Shown: positions 45,919-55,174 of the stretch, piece after piece
How positions within the stretch are numbered: position 1 is the stretch's first letter
Layout of the letters: every line of letters begins with the position of its first letter
DNA from: an uncultured Ferrovum sp.
Lineage (GTDB): Bacteria > Pseudomonadota > Gammaproteobacteria > Burkholderiales > Ferrovaceae
DNA length: 64,000 nucleotides
Assembly: GCA_903893215.1 (NCBI GenBank)
Contig: CAITLJ010000054.1
Location: forward strand, 16,992-80,991
Reading direction: 5' to 3'
The notes under the pieces: model-generated
Told to the model about the DNA's origin: nothing
Database searches by the model: none
Seen by the model: the letters and a program-made list of their open reading frames with translations, nothing else
Translations under genes and position numbers: made by a program

Positions 45919-46551
45919 TCAGGCGGCGATGGCGTCGTCGCAGCGACCTTCGTTGACTGCGTCGGTCTGCCCATCGGCGGTGGCCTTGCCCGGCAGCATG
46001 GCTGAGAGCACCTGGTCACGACGAACATAGTGGTGGTAGAGCGCGGCACCGATGTGCAGGGTGACCATCACCAGCAGGGCCCAGGACACCAGGATGTGGT
46101 AATCGGTGAGGGTATCGGCGAAATCAGAATCAGCGGCGGTGATCATTGGTAGGGGCAGCATGCCCAGAAATTTCAGTTGCACGCCGTGGGCATTGCTGAG
46201 GGCCCAGCCTAGCATCGGGATGGCGAGGATCAGGGCATACAGTGCGTAGTGGGCGCCCTTGGCGGCGATACGCATAGGCAGGGACATGCCAGCTTCGGTA
46301 TGGGCCATGCCCTTGATGCTGCGAACCACCAGACGGGCGACCCAAGCGGCCAGCACCAGCATGCCCACCTGACGGTGCGATTCGACCAGCAGCGTGCGGA
46401 TGGCGGAGTCTTCAACAAGTTCGCGCACCAGGATGGTGGCGGCCGCAGCCAAAAAGAGCAGGGCGCTGGCCCAGTGCAGGGCGATGGTGGCAGTGTGGTG
46501 CTTGAGCCAGGTTGAAGCATTGCCGGCGCTGGTGATCCCGTTTGCGTTCAT
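45919..46551 (-). CDS. Cytochrome b561-like membrane protein (paralogue 2)
   Basis: A 210-aa four-helix b-type cytochrome with histidines in ATIALHWASALL, VESHRQVGMLV, and LTDYHILVSWALLVMVTLHIGAALYHH. It is a clear paralogue of 39558-40205, sharing the blocks SALL, LRELVE, LLVESHRQ, PMLGWALS, HGVQL, LPLP and ALYHH. The two copies bracket the electron-conduit and PhaM/TlpA genes and point in the same direction (minus). Convergent with the TlpA-like gene. Confidence 0.88.
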   Translation of the reverse strand: MNANGITSAGNASTWLKHHTATIALHWASALLFLAAAATILVRELVEDSAIRTLLVESHRQVGMLVLAAWVARLVVRSIKGMAHTEAGMSLPMRIAAKGAHYALYALILAIPMLGWALSNAHGVQLKFLGMLPLPMITAADSDFADTLTDYHILVSWALLVMVTLHIGAALYHHYVRRDQVLSAMLPGKATADGQTDAVNEGRCDDAIAA

Positions 46552-46753
46552 GCGCGTGTTCTCCGTGATTTGAATCCGTCGGCTGGGCCGTTCTTAAAAT
46601 CACTTTAGAAAACACCTGCGGCTACGCTACCCCGGTGGCGCAGAGTTCACAGTGGTTCACATTTGAGGATGCGCTGGGTCCCCAGCAACGCGCGGCTGGC
46701 AAGGCCGCTGCTGCCGATGTCAACCGTGGCGTTCGCGAACGGCACGCAAAGGG

Positions 46754-47248
46754 TCAAACGGGCGCGCGCTCCAGCGTGACGAACTCCAGTGCGTGCGCAT
46801 TGCTTTCGTCTGCTTCCCGCCGCACACGTCCGGTTTCAGTCCACTCACCGTCAGCCAGCGCCGGAAACCAGGCATCGCCCTCGATGTCGGCGTCAATCTC
46901 GGTCACGTACAGCCGCTGCGCACGTGGCAACAACTGCCGATAGACCTCCGCGCCGCCAATCACGAACAGCAGGGGCAAATCCCCACAGAGTGCGAGCGCG
47001 GCAGCGATATCCGTGACGCACTCCACGCCCGGCAGGACCAGCGCACTCTGCCGGGTCAGCACCAGATTGCGTCGTCCCGGTAACGGACGACCGATCGCCT
47101 GATGGGTCTTGCGCCCCATCAGGATCGGATGGCCGGTGGTCAGCTGGCGGAAGTAACGCGGGTCGGCGGGCAGATGCCAGGGCATGGCATTGTCACGGCC
47201 AATCACCCGGTTGCGGGTGTGGGCTACCACCATGGCGAGTGCGGTCAT
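46754..47248 (-). CDS. folA: Dihydrofolate reductase
   Basis: A 164-aa NADPH-dependent reductase of dihydrofolate. The N-terminus shows VAHTRNRVIGRDNAMPWHLPADPRYF with the catalytic acidic residue of the family in the LPADPRYF region, then PILMGRKTHQAIGRPLPGRRN, and the later GGAEVYRQLLPRAQRLYVTEID. Length and motifs are normal. It lies downstream of the TonB-dependent receptor gene on the same strand, 100 bases away. Confidence 0.95.
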   Translation of the reverse strand: MTALAMVVAHTRNRVIGRDNAMPWHLPADPRYFRQLTTGHPILMGRKTHQAIGRPLPGRRNLVLTRQSALVLPGVECVTDIAAALALCGDLPLLFVIGGAEVYRQLLPRAQRLYVTEIDADIEGDAWFPALADGEWTETGRVRREADESNAHALEFVTLERAPV

Positions 47249-47347
47249 CGCTGTCCTCCAGCCCAGCGCGGCTTGTCTGCGCCGGCGCCAGCGCCAGCGC
47301 CTGCGCCATTGCGCATGCGCTGGCCCAGGCCGCGCTGCACAACGGGT

Positions 47348-49513
47348 TCAGTTGAATTCATAGTTGGCGCGCACGCCCACCGTCATGGTGCGATCCGGCG
47401 ACGGCTCGAAGTAGCGATTGCTGCTTTCGTTGATGATCACCGAGCCAACGTAGGCGCGGTTGAACAGGTTATCCACGCGGACGAATTCGTCCAGGCGCCA
47501 GTCTCCGACGCGCTGGTTGAGCGCAGCGCGCAGGTTGAAGACCGCAAAGCTCGCGGCAGCGGCGTTGTTGGTATCGTTGGCGTAGACCTTGTCGCTATAG
47601 CGCGCTTCGATGGCGGTCGACAGGACGCCAGTGTGGTAAGAGAGTTCGCCGTAGGCAATCCGTCGGCCAATGCCAGGCAAGTGGCTGCCTGCCTGCACCA
47701 GGGTGGTCACCGGTGGGGTGGTGCCATTCACCGAAAAGGCCTGGCTGGCAAAACCGCGGCTGTAGGTGGCATCCAGCCACGTAAAGGCACCATAGGCGGT
47801 CATACTGGACAGGAAGTCATGTTCGACCGACAGTTCTACGCCATTGCGGGTGGTGCCCGGTACGTTCTGGTAAAAACTGCGACCGCTCACGTTGGCCAGC
47901 ACCGCCAATTCGTCGCGGGTCAAGATCTGGAACAGTGCGGCGTTGGCGCGCGTGTCTGCATCGATCAGCAGTTTGGTGCCCAGTTCATAGTTGCTGCTTG
48001 TGGAAGGACGCAGACCGTAGTTCAGGGCCGGGCCAGCAGTCAGGGTATTGCGGCTGATGATCGGGGTGTAGGCCAACTCCGAGAACGACGGGGTCTCAAA
48101 ACCGCGACCGTAGTTCGCATACAGACTGACGGTATCGCGCGGCTGGAAGCTGATGCCGAAGGTGGGGCTGGTATTGCTGTACTGCGCTGATCCCGGTGTG
48201 CTGCCCAGATAGGCCAGCGTGCTGAACTCTACCAGGCTGTGGCGCACGCCGGCGGCCAACAACACGTGCTGCAGGGGGGTCCACTGCCCCTGCAGGTAGG
48301 TGTTGGCAGCGGTCACTTCGTCATCCTCGAAGCGGGTCGGGTTGCCCAGTCGTTGTGTATAGCCTTCGCTGTCAATGATCGAGGTGAAGGCCTTGCGGTT
48401 TTCGTTCTGCAATTCGTAGCTGGCACCCAGCGTGACTTCGGTCGGCCCGCCGAGCAGTACGCCGTGATGCGTCAGATGACCATCCCCGCCACCGAACTTG
48501 CGGTCCAGGTCAACCACGCCGTTGGCTGCGGTCGGTGCCGTCAGGCTGGCGTTGGCGAGATACTGCAGCACCCGGCGTTGTCCAGTGTAGACAATCATCT
48601 GCAGGTCATCCTCGTCGTCCAGATGCCGCTCGTACTTGAGTCCCACCTGTTCGTTGTTGAGGGTCTTGCGCGCATTCCAGCGGCTCACGGTGGGGTCTAC
48701 CTTGCGCGGGTTAGCCGCCAGTTGGGCAGCATTCAGCCCGCCCGGGTCCTGCGCATCTGGCTGGGCCACCGCGTTCAGAACCAGAGTGAATTTGCCCTGG
48801 CTATCGGTGGGCAAGGTGAACTTGGCATTGGTTTGCTGGCGCTGTGCCTGGCTGTGCTGGCGATAGCCATTGGTGCGGAACTGCGAGGCATCGATCAGGT
48901 AGTTGAGCGTGCCGGCCGACCCGCTGGCTTCGATGCTTTCCTTTTCGGCTCCATAGCTGCCGAACAGCAGGCCCGTTTCGATCCGCGGCCTGGCGCTACC
49001 GTCGCGGGTGATGGCGCGGATCACGCCACCGGACGCATTGCCATAAATGGTCGCAAATGGGCCGCGCAGCACTTCCACGCTTTTGGCCGAATCGAGATCA
49101 AAGCTGGCGGCCTGACCCTGGCCGTCCGGCGAACTGGTCGGGATGTCGTCCACCAGCAGGCGGATACCGCGCGTGCCGAAGGTGGAGCGACTGCCAAAGC
49201 CGCGAATCGATACCTGCAGATCCTGCGCATAATTCTGCCGATTCTGCACGACAATGCCTGGAATGCGGTTGAGCGTTTCCGACAGGTTGACGCCCAGTTG
49301 GGCATCGCGCAAGCGATCGGCATCCACCGCATCGACGGCCATGGGCAGCGTGAAGCTGCCCTGCTCGGTGCGGGTGGCGCTGACGACCACCGGATCGAGG
49401 CTGCCCGTGTTCAGGCCGGCGGCCATCGCTCCGTGCGTCAGCGACTGGCCGACCAGCAGGGTGAGCAGGCTAAGGGCGGGATGGGGGAGGAAGGCGGCGG
49501 AAGTCTTGTGCAT
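47348..49513 (-). CDS. TonB-dependent outer-membrane receptor
   Basis: A 721-aa receptor. Signal peptide (ALSLLTLLVGQSLTHGAMAAG), TonB-box-like DPVVVSATRTE, plug domain (LNRIPGIVVQNRQNYAQDLQVSIRGFGSRSTFGTRGIRLLVDDIP, with EVLRGPFATIYG), then a 22-strand barrel (YGRGFETPSFSEL, VDNLFNRAYVG) ending in aromatic YEFN. Ligand unknown. It follows pqqE in the same direction across a strong terminator, so it is expressed separately or by read-through. No ribosome site is visible before ATG 49513. PQQ, metal or siderophore uptake are all possible. Confidence 0.9.
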   Translation of the reverse strand: MHKTSAAFLPHPALSLLTLLVGQSLTHGAMAAGLNTGSLDPVVVSATRTEQGSFTLPMAVDAVDADRLRDAQLGVNLSETLNRIPGIVVQNRQNYAQDLQVSIRGFGSRSTFGTRGIRLLVDDIPTSSPDGQGQAASFDLDSAKSVEVLRGPFATIYGNASGGVIRAITRDGSARPRIETGLLFGSYGAEKESIEASGSAGTLNYLIDASQFRTNGYRQHSQAQRQQTNAKFTLPTDSQGKFTLVLNAVAQPDAQDPGGLNAAQLAANPRKVDPTVSRWNARKTLNNEQVGLKYERHLDDEDDLQMIVYTGQRRVLQYLANASLTAPTAANGVVDLDRKFGGGDGHLTHHGVLLGGPTEVTLGASYELQNENRKAFTSIIDSEGYTQRLGNPTRFEDDEVTAANTYLQGQWTPLQHVLLAAGVRHSLVEFSTLAYLGSTPGSAQYSNTSPTFGISFQPRDTVSLYANYGRGFETPSFSELAYTPIISRNTLTAGPALNYGLRPSTSSNYELGTKLLIDADTRANAALFQILTRDELAVLANVSGRSFYQNVPGTTRNGVELSVEHDFLSSMTAYGAFTWLDATYSRGFASQAFSVNGTTPPVTTLVQAGSHLPGIGRRIAYGELSYHTGVLSTAIEARYSDKVYANDTNNAAAASFAVFNLRAALNQRVGDWRLDEFVRVDNLFNRAYVGSVIINESSNRYFEPSPDRTMTVGVRANYEFN

Positions 49514-49551
49514 TGGGGCTTTTTTGTGAGGGGGGGAGGCGGCGGTCGATC

Positions 49552-49587
49552 AAAAAACTGCAGCCCCGTCTTAGGGCGGGGCTGCAG
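49552..49587 (-). terminator. Intrinsic terminator after pqqE
   Basis: On the minus strand CTGCAGCCCCG pairs with CGGGGCTGCAG around a short loop (plus-strand arms 49577-49587 and 49558-49568), followed by six Ts (49557-49552). It closes the pqq operon 60 bases after pqqE and just before the TonB-dependent receptor gene. Confidence 0.9.
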
Positions 49588-49647
49588 GGACAAGTACGTT
49601 GCCCGGTGCCCTGCTCGCCGTATGCGGCTTGCAGGCCAAGCGTGATA

Positions 49648-50814
49648 TCAGAGTTTACAGAATTCCTGCGAGTTCTTGTCCAGACGGAACACCAGCGGGC
49701 GGCTGATCATGGGTTTTTCCAGCTCGGCGTTGGCCACCGCCGCCTCCACTACATGGTGATGGGGCGACAGGGCGCACACCGGGTCAGCCTGGGTGGCGTC
49801 GCCGGTCAGCAGGAAGGCCTGGCAGCGGCAACCGCCAAAGTCCTTGGTCTTGTCCGGGCAGGTACGGCAGGGGTCTTGCATCCACTGGTCACCGCGGTAG
49901 CGGTTAAACGCATCGCTGTCCTGCCAGATGTGGCGAAGGCTGTGATCGCGCACATTGGGGAAGTCGATGCCTGGCAGCATCTTGGCCTCGTGGCAAGGCA
50001 GCACGGTGCCGTCCGGCGTGACCGTGATGAACACGGCGCCCCAGCCATTCATGCACGCCTTGGGACGCTCGGCATGGTAGTCCGGCACCACGAAATACAC
50101 CTTCATGCGGTCGCCGATCCGTTCGCGGAAACGGTTGACTTCGGCCTCGGCCGCCACCAGCTGGGCCCGGGTGGGGATCAGGTGGTCGCGGTTGAGATAA
50201 GCCCAGCCATAGAACTGCGAATTAGCCAGTTCCAGGTAATCCACGCCAATGTCTTCGGCCAGCGCCAGGATCTTGTCGATGTGGTCGATGTTGAGGCGGT
50301 GCAGCACCACATTGAGCACCATCGGGTAGTCATAGGCTTTCACCAGTCGTGCCACCTTCTGCTTCAGCTCGAAGGTCTTGGTACTGCCCAGAAAGTCGTT
50401 CAGCTCCTTGGTGCTGTCCTGGAACGACACCTGGATGTGGTCAAGACCGGCGTCCTTCAGTGCCTTGATCTTGGCTTCGGTCAGGCCGATGCCGGAGGTG
50501 ATCAGGTTGCTGTAGTAACCCATCTGCCGCGCTTCGGTGGCCAGTTCGACCAGGTCGTCGCGCATCAGCGGTTCGCCACCGGAAAAACCCAGCTGGGCCG
50601 AGCCCATGGCGCGGCCTTCCTTGAGCACCCGCACCCATTCTTCGGTGTTCAGTTCTTTGCCCGCTGCCATGTAGTCGAGCGGGTTGGAGCAGTACACGCA
50701 GTGCAGAGGGCACTTGTAGGTCAGTTCGGCCAGCAGCCACAGGGGTGGACGCACCGCGGGCGCAGGCGCAGTGCCCGGCGCGACGCCCGGCAGGACAACA
50801 GTCGGTTCAGCCAT
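49648..50814 (-). CDS. pqqE: PQQ biosynthesis radical SAM protein PqqE
   Basis: Links Glu and Tyr side chains of the PqqA peptide. The 388-aa protein has the radical SAM motif CPLHCVYC (near residue 30), [11 protein letters not shown], and C-terminal auxiliary cluster cysteines in [28 protein letters not shown]. The ATG at 50814 overlaps the end of pqqD by 8 bases; the frame is open to 51003 but the extension reads through pqqD. Fifth gene of pqqABCDE. Confidence 0.96.
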   Translation of the reverse strand: MAEPTVVLPGVAPGTAPAPAVRPPLWLLAELTYKCPLHCVYCSNPLDYMAAGKELNTEEWVRVLKEGRAMGSAQLGFSGGEPLMRDDLVELATEARQMGYYSNLITSGIGLTEAKIKALKDAGLDHIQVSFQDSTKELNDFLGSTKTFELKQKVARLVKAYDYPMVLNVVLHRLNIDHIDKILALAEDIGVDYLELANSQFYGWAYLNRDHLIPTRAQLVAAEAEVNRFRERIGDRMKVYFVVPDYHAERPKACMNGWGAVFITVTPDGTVLPCHEAKMLPGIDFPNVRDHSLRHIWQDSDAFNRYRGDQWMQDPCRTCPDKTKDFGGCRCQAFLLTGDATQADPVCALSPHHHVVEAAVANAELEKPMISRPLVFRLDKNSQEFCKL

Positions 50815-51091
50815 GTTCGATCCAGCCTTGTGTGTGCGCGATCTGCAGAAAGGACAGCACGTCAGCCTGCAGGTTGGTTTGCTGGAAAGCCTGCTCGAGA
50901 TCGCTGACGATGGCGGCGACACGTGCGTCGCCGGAGCAGCGCTTGAGAATTTCGGCTGCAGGCTGATTGAGTTGCACCATGCCCTCCGGATAGAGCAGCA
51001 CATGCTGCTGCTGCACCTCTTCCCATTGCAGGCGAAACAGCTTCCGCAGTCGCGGCTGGTGCTCCAGCGTAATGGCGGCAGGCTCAGTCAT
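50807..51091 (-). CDS. pqqD: PQQ biosynthesis peptide chaperone PqqD
   Basis: A 94-aa winged-helix peptide-binding protein that presents PqqA to PqqE. It shows [41 protein letters not shown], then a helical C-terminus [17 protein letters not shown]. Overlaps pqqC upstream by 8 bases and pqqE downstream by 8 bases, consistent with translational coupling in the operon. Confidence 0.95.
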   Translation of the reverse strand: MTEPAAITLEHQPRLRKLFRLQWEEVQQQHVLLYPEGMVQLNQPAAEILKRCSGDARVAAIVSDLEQAFQQTNLQADVLSFLQIAHTQGWIEHG

Positions 51092-51833
51092 GCTGGCGCG
51101 GCCGGATCACCAGATTGGTTTCCATGGCATCCAGCATGGTCCAGAGCACGTCCAGCTTGAACTGCAGGATGTCCAGTGCGCGTTCCTGCAGGGCACGGGT
51201 GTTGAAGTAGGCCAGGGTGACAGCCAGGCCGTGCTCCACGTCGCGGTTGGCTTGCGTAACCCGGTTGCGGAAGTAGGCCAGCCCTTCCTGGTCGATCCAC
51301 TGGTAGTGCTCGGGCCACGTGGACAGCCGTTGCTTGTGGATGTTGGGCGCAAACAGTTCGGTAAGCGACGAGCAGACCGCTTCCTGCCAGGGTCGGCTGC
51401 GCGCAAAGTTGGTGTAGGCATCCACGGCAAAGCGCACGCCCGGAAACACACCCTTGAGCGAGGTGATGTCCTCGCGCTTCAGGCCGGTGGCTTCACCCAG
51501 GGTGATCCAGGCTTCGATGCCGCCATCCACCCCGTCCACGCCGTCGTGATCAACGATGCGTTTGATCCATTCGCGGCGGATTTCGCGGTCTTCGCAGTTC
51601 GACATGATCGCGGCATCCTTGCGCGGGATGCTGATCTGGTAGTAATAGCGGTTTTGCACCCAGGCCCGTACCTGAGCCGGCGTGCACTTGCCGGTATTGA
51701 GCATTACGTTGAACGGGTGATGGATATGGTACCCGGCACCTTTCTCGCGCAGACGCGCTTCAAATTCTTCATGACTCCATGGCGCTTCCACGGAAGTCGG
51801 GCTGGCGGGGGCGGGTGTGTAGGGTGCGTTCAC
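51084..51833 (-). CDS. pqqC: Pyrroloquinoline-quinone synthase PqqC
   Basis: Cofactor-free oxidase that catalyses the final eight-electron oxidation and ring closure to PQQ. The 249-aa helical protein has the family blocks [55 protein letters not shown] and [16 protein letters not shown], plus [19 protein letters not shown] [15 protein letters not shown]. Normal length. Its ATG overlaps the pqqB stop region by 4 bases. Confidence 0.97.
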   Translation of the reverse strand: MNAPYTPAPASPTSVEAPWSHEEFEARLREKGAGYHIHHPFNVMLNTGKCTPAQVRAWVQNRYYYQISIPRKDAAIMSNCEDREIRREWIKRIVDHDGVDGVDGGIEAWITLGEATGLKREDITSLKGVFPGVRFAVDAYTNFARSRPWQEAVCSSLTELFAPNIHKQRLSTWPEHYQWIDQEGLAYFRNRVTQANRDVEHGLAVTLAYFNTRALQERALDILQFKLDVLWTMLDAMETNLVIRPRQHD

Positions 51834-52744
51834 AGGTCGATCTCCATGCCGTCAAAGGCCACCTCGATGCCGGCTGCCGTCAGCACGGCACGCTCGGGCG
51901 AGTCTTCATCCAGAATCGGATTGGTGTTGTTGATGTGGATCAGCACGCGGCGCTTGTCCGGAAAGCGCGCCAGCTGCTCGATCATGCCGCCGGGCCCGGA
52001 CTGGGGCAGGTGGCCCATTTCGCGTGCCTTCTTGTGCGCGATGCCGCGCAGCGCCATCTCGTCATCTGACCAGCAGGTGCCGTCCACCAGCAGGCAGTCG
52101 GCCGCTTGCCACGCCGCTTCGACGCGCTCGTCAATCTGCACCAGGCCCGGCGCATAGAATACGGTGCGGCCGGTGCGTTTGTCGCGGATCGACAGTCCCA
52201 GGTTGTCGCCCTCGTGGGGATCGTTGCGGTGACTGGAGTAGGGCGGTGCTTTTCCGCTGACCGGAATCGGCTGGAACTCGAGGTGCTCGGCGCCAATCGG
52301 GCTGAACAGGTCCTGCGGGGTGAAGCCGATGCGGTGCCAGCGTGGATCACAATAGTGGGTGAGCAGCTTGAGGATCGGGTTGGTCACGCTCAGGTCGTCG
52401 TGCACCGGCTCGGTACAATACAGCTCGAGAATCTTGCCTTCGCGCAACATCAGCAACCCGGTGGCATGGTCGATCTGCGCGTCCATCAGCACCACCGAGC
52501 GGATACCGGTGTCACGGATGGCGCGACCGGGCTGCAGTGCCGGAAAATTGCGGATCTGGGTGAGGATGTCGGGCGAGGCGTTGAGCAATACCCAGTCCAC
52601 GCCGTCCTGCGACACGGCAATCGAGGACTGCGTGCGTGCCTTGGCATTGATGGTGCCGCGGCGCTGACCGTCGCACATGGGGCAGTTGCAGTTCCACTGC
52701 GGGAAGCCGCCGCCGGCGGCGGATCCCAGGACTCTTATTTTCAT
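51830..52744 (-). CDS. pqqB: PQQ biosynthesis protein PqqB
   Basis: A 304-aa metallo-beta-lactamase-fold protein that oxidises the crosslinked Tyr intermediate. It begins with [27 protein letters not shown], has a modified metal motif [16 protein letters not shown], and ends [22 protein letters not shown]. The ATG at 52744 is the only sensible start. Separated from pqqA by a hairpin (52801-52831), so it is probably expressed at a lower level than pqqA. Confidence 0.96.
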   Translation of the reverse strand: MKIRVLGSAAGGGFPQWNCNCPMCDGQRRGTINAKARTQSSIAVSQDGVDWVLLNASPDILTQIRNFPALQPGRAIRDTGIRSVVLMDAQIDHATGLLMLREGKILELYCTEPVHDDLSVTNPILKLLTHYCDPRWHRIGFTPQDLFSPIGAEHLEFQPIPVSGKAPPYSSHRNDPHEGDNLGLSIRDKRTGRTVFYAPGLVQIDERVEAAWQAADCLLVDGTCWSDDEMALRGIAHKKAREMGHLPQSGPGGMIEQLARFPDKRRVLIHINNTNPILDEDSPERAVLTAAGIEVAFDGMEIDL

Positions 52745-52800
52745 GAGGGGACTTTCATGACGGAGCTTCTGATGATGGGGGGCGTTACGCCAGCAGAAAT

Positions 52801-52831
52801 GAAAACGCGGGAGACCTTGGGGTCTCCCGCG
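52801..52831 (-). terminator. Hairpin between pqqA and pqqB (partial terminator)
   Basis: CGCGGGAGACC (52806-52816) and GGTCTCCCGCG (52821-52831) form an 11-bp perfect stem with a TTGG/CCAA loop. On the minus strand it is followed by only four Ts (52805-52802). It would let part of the transcripts continue, giving excess pqqA over pqqBCDE. Confidence 0.8.
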
Positions 52832-52850
52832 CCAGATACATGCGCCGCGA

Positions 52851-52925
52851 TTAGCGGTTGGCGATGTACATGGTCACTTCGAAACCAAAACGCAGATCAG
52901 TTGCAGCGGGGGTGGTCCAGGCCAT
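52851..52925 (-). CDS. pqqA: PQQ precursor peptide PqqA
   Basis: A 24-residue peptide: [20 protein letters not shown] followed by IANR. The conserved E16-V-T-M-Y20 segment supplies the Glu and Tyr that become PQQ. A strong GGAGA ribosome site lies 6 bases before the ATG at 52925. First gene of pqqABCDE, followed by an attenuating hairpin. Too short for standard gene finding but unambiguous. Confidence 0.97.
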   Translation of the reverse strand: MAWTTPAATDLRFGFEVTMYIANR

Positions 52926-53151
52926 GATGTTCTCCTTAGTGGGCGGCTATTCGACGAAAGGTTGAATGCCTGAGCTGAACTATCCGCTTTCGTGGCCGCG
53001 GGCAATACCCATCAATTGCGCGATGGGGGCTAATGAATTTCATGAGCCGTATTTGCTGCATTGCAGCGCAAGCGCGGGCTGGGCGCCGCCGCCGGGATGC
53101 CGGCCAGCCGTGTGTCGGGGCGGTTGCGGGGCGCTGCGGTATCATGGCGAC

Positions 53152-54537
53152 ATGACCCTGCGAACCCAGATCAATCTGCTGCTGGCCCTGTTGTTCGGCG
53201 TGTTCCTTGCTGCCGTGCTCACCCTGGAGGTGGACGCCACCCGGCGCAGCATCCGGGAAGAGATCGAGGCCTCTACGCGCATCACCCTGCAACTGCTGGG
53301 TACGGTGATCCACGACAGTGGCCCGGGACGCGCCGAACCGGTGTCGCCGCGCCTGCTCACCCAGTTCCTCGAACACCTGGGGCGCGTGCGCGCCAACAAC
53401 ATCCGGCTGGAAGATGCCAGCGGGCGCGCACTCTATGTGTCACCACAGTCGCATTACAAGGAAGGCCGCGACGCACCGCGCTGGTTTTCCCAGTTGGTCA
53501 CGCCGCAATTCGAGCCGACCGTGGTGCCGCTGGGTGGGGGACGCCTGACCGTCACACCCGAACCGAACCGTTCGGTGGTGGATGCCTGGGACGATCTGGC
53601 CAGCCTGATTCGCCTGGCGTTGGGATTTTTCCTGGCCATTCAGCTGCTGGTGTTCTGGTTGGCTGGTCGCGCGCTCGCGCCGCTGCAAACCCTGGTGCGC
53701 GGTCTGCGCCAGATGGAGCGCGGTGAGTTCCATACGCGCCTGCCTGCTTTTCGTGCGCCAGAGATGGGTCGTCTGGCCGACAGTTTCAACCGCATGGCGC
53801 AGGCCGTGGAAGACAGCTTCACCGTCAAGCGCGAATCCGCGCAGCGCGCCGAGGAACTGCGCGAAAACCGTGCCGTCACCGCACTGATCCAGCAGCATGT
53901 GGAGGCCGAACGGCGCGCACTGGCACGTGAACTCCATGACGAGCTTGGCCAGGGCGTGACCGCGGTGCGCACCATTGCCTCGTCGATCGCCCAGCGTGCG
54001 CGCGCCCGCGCGCCCGACCTTGAAGCCAACGCACTGGCCATCGTCAGTGTGTCGGGCGATATGTATGATGCAATGCACAGCATGGTTCGCCAGTTGCGTC
54101 CCATTGCTCTCGATAATCTTGGCCTGCCAGACGCCGTACGCGAGCTGGCCGCCTCCAGCATGCTGCGTCTGCCCGAACTTTCGGTCGACCTGGAGCTGGG
54201 CGACGACCTGGATGGATTCGACGAAGTGACCAACATCACCACCTACCGCATCATCCAGGAATGCCTGACCAATGTGGCACGCCATGCAGGTGCCGATACC
54301 GTCACCGTGGTGGTCGCGCGCAGTCGGGACCCGCTCGGCCTGCGCATCGAGGTACGCGACAACGGCTGCGGTATGGACCCGACGGCCATCGGCGACGACC
54401 GCATGGGCGTGCGCGGCATGCGTGAGCGGGTGAGCGGCCTTGGCGGGCAGTTTGCGCTGCAGGCGGCACCCGGGCAAGGCGTTCAGGTGCAGGTATTCCT
54501 GCCGCAGCCTGACACCGTGGCAGCCAGTCTGGCATGA
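53152..54537 (+). CDS. NarL-system-type sensor histidine kinase (HisKA_3)
   Basis: A 461-aa membrane kinase: transmembrane segment LLLALLFGVFLAAVLTL near the start, a periplasmic sensor part of about 135 residues, a second segment (LALGFFLAIQLLVFWLAG), a HAMP domain (LRQMERGEFHTRLPAF), and the HisKA_3 box ERRALARELHDELGQGVTAVR. ATPase boxes NVARHAGA and DNGCGMDP to GMRERV follow. The ATG at 53152 follows the family pattern; the frame extension to 52966 is unlikely. Divergent from pqqA and overlapping its regulator by 4 bases. Could control the pqq genes (inference). Confidence 0.9.
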   Translation: MTLRTQINLLLALLFGVFLAAVLTLEVDATRRSIREEIEASTRITLQLLGTVIHDSGPGRAEPVSPRLLTQFLEHLGRVRANNIRLEDASGRALYVSPQSHYKEGRDAPRWFSQLVTPQFEPTVVPLGGGRLTVTPEPNRSVVDAWDDLASLIRLALGFFLAIQLLVFWLAGRALAPLQTLVRGLRQMERGEFHTRLPAFRAPEMGRLADSFNRMAQAVEDSFTVKRESAQRAEELRENRAVTALIQQHVEAERRALARELHDELGQGVTAVRTIASSIAQRARARAPDLEANALAIVSVSGDMYDAMHSMVRQLRPIALDNLGLPDAVRELAASSMLRLPELSVDLELGDDLDGFDEVTNITTYRIIQECLTNVARHAGADTVTVVVARSRDPLGLRIEVRDNGCGMDPTAIGDDRMGVRGMRERVSGLGGQFALQAAPGQGVQVQVFLPQPDTVAASLA

Positions 54538-55169
54538 GCATCCGGGTGATGCTGGTCGATGACCACGCCGTTGTGCGCATGGGCTTTCGCCTTTTGCTGG
54601 AGAGCGACCCGCAGGTCCAGGTGTGTGCCGAGGCCGACAGTGGCGAGGCGGCCCTGCGCCTGTATCCCGACGTGGTGCCCGACGTGCTGGTGATGGATGT
54701 ATCGATGCCCGGCATGGGCGGCATCGAAGCGGTCAGCCGCCTGGTGGCGAAGAATCCGGCGGTGCGCATCCTGGTGCTTTCCGCGCATGAAGACACCGTG
54801 CATCCCAAGCGTTTGCTCAAGGCCGGTGCGCTGGGTTACCTGTCCAAGCGCACGGCGGGCGAGGAGCTGCTCAAGGCACTCCATCAGGTGGCCGAGGGCC
54901 GCAATTACATCGATCCGGTGCTTGCCCAGCAACTGGCCGTGCAACAGTTCAGCGGCGAGCAGAATCCGGTCGAGGTGCTTTCCGAACGCGAATTCGAGGT
55001 GTTCATGCAACTGGCACGGGGGCAATCGGTCAACAAGATCGCCGAAACCCTTTTCCTGAGTCCGCGGACCGTAGGCACCCACCTTTACAACATCAAGCAG
55101 AAACTTGGCGCGGACAACGCGGCCGAGATTGCGCTGATTGCCATGCGCAATGGTCTGCTCACACCTTGA
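54534..55169 (+). CDS. LuxR/NarL-family response regulator
   Basis: A 211-aa regulator with receiver (VMLVDDHAVVR, phospho-Asp in VLVMDVSMPGMGG, LSKRTAG loop) and a LuxR helix-turn-helix (LSEREFEVFMQLARGQSVNKIAETLFLSPRTVGTHLYNIKQKLG). The ATG overlaps the kinase stop (ATGA). Related kinase-regulator pairs control PQQ-dependent alcohol dehydrogenases in other proteobacteria; the position opposite pqqA makes that link plausible but unproven. ribA follows 5 bases after its stop. Confidence 0.93.
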   Translation: MSIRVMLVDDHAVVRMGFRLLLESDPQVQVCAEADSGEAALRLYPDVVPDVLVMDVSMPGMGGIEAVSRLVAKNPAVRILVLSAHEDTVHPKRLLKAGALGYLSKRTAGEELLKALHQVAEGRNYIDPVLAQQLAVQQFSGEQNPVEVLSEREFEVFMQLARGQSVNKIAETLFLSPRTVGTHLYNIKQKLGADNAAEIALIAMRNGLLTP

Positions 55170-55174
55170 ACCCG

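Noticed and set aside
47281..47335. GC-rich repeats (GCGCCAGCGCCTGCGCC) between folA and the receptor gene
   Set aside because: Low-complexity GC sequence with ordinary codon-like composition; no consistent unit or hairpin with a T-tract.
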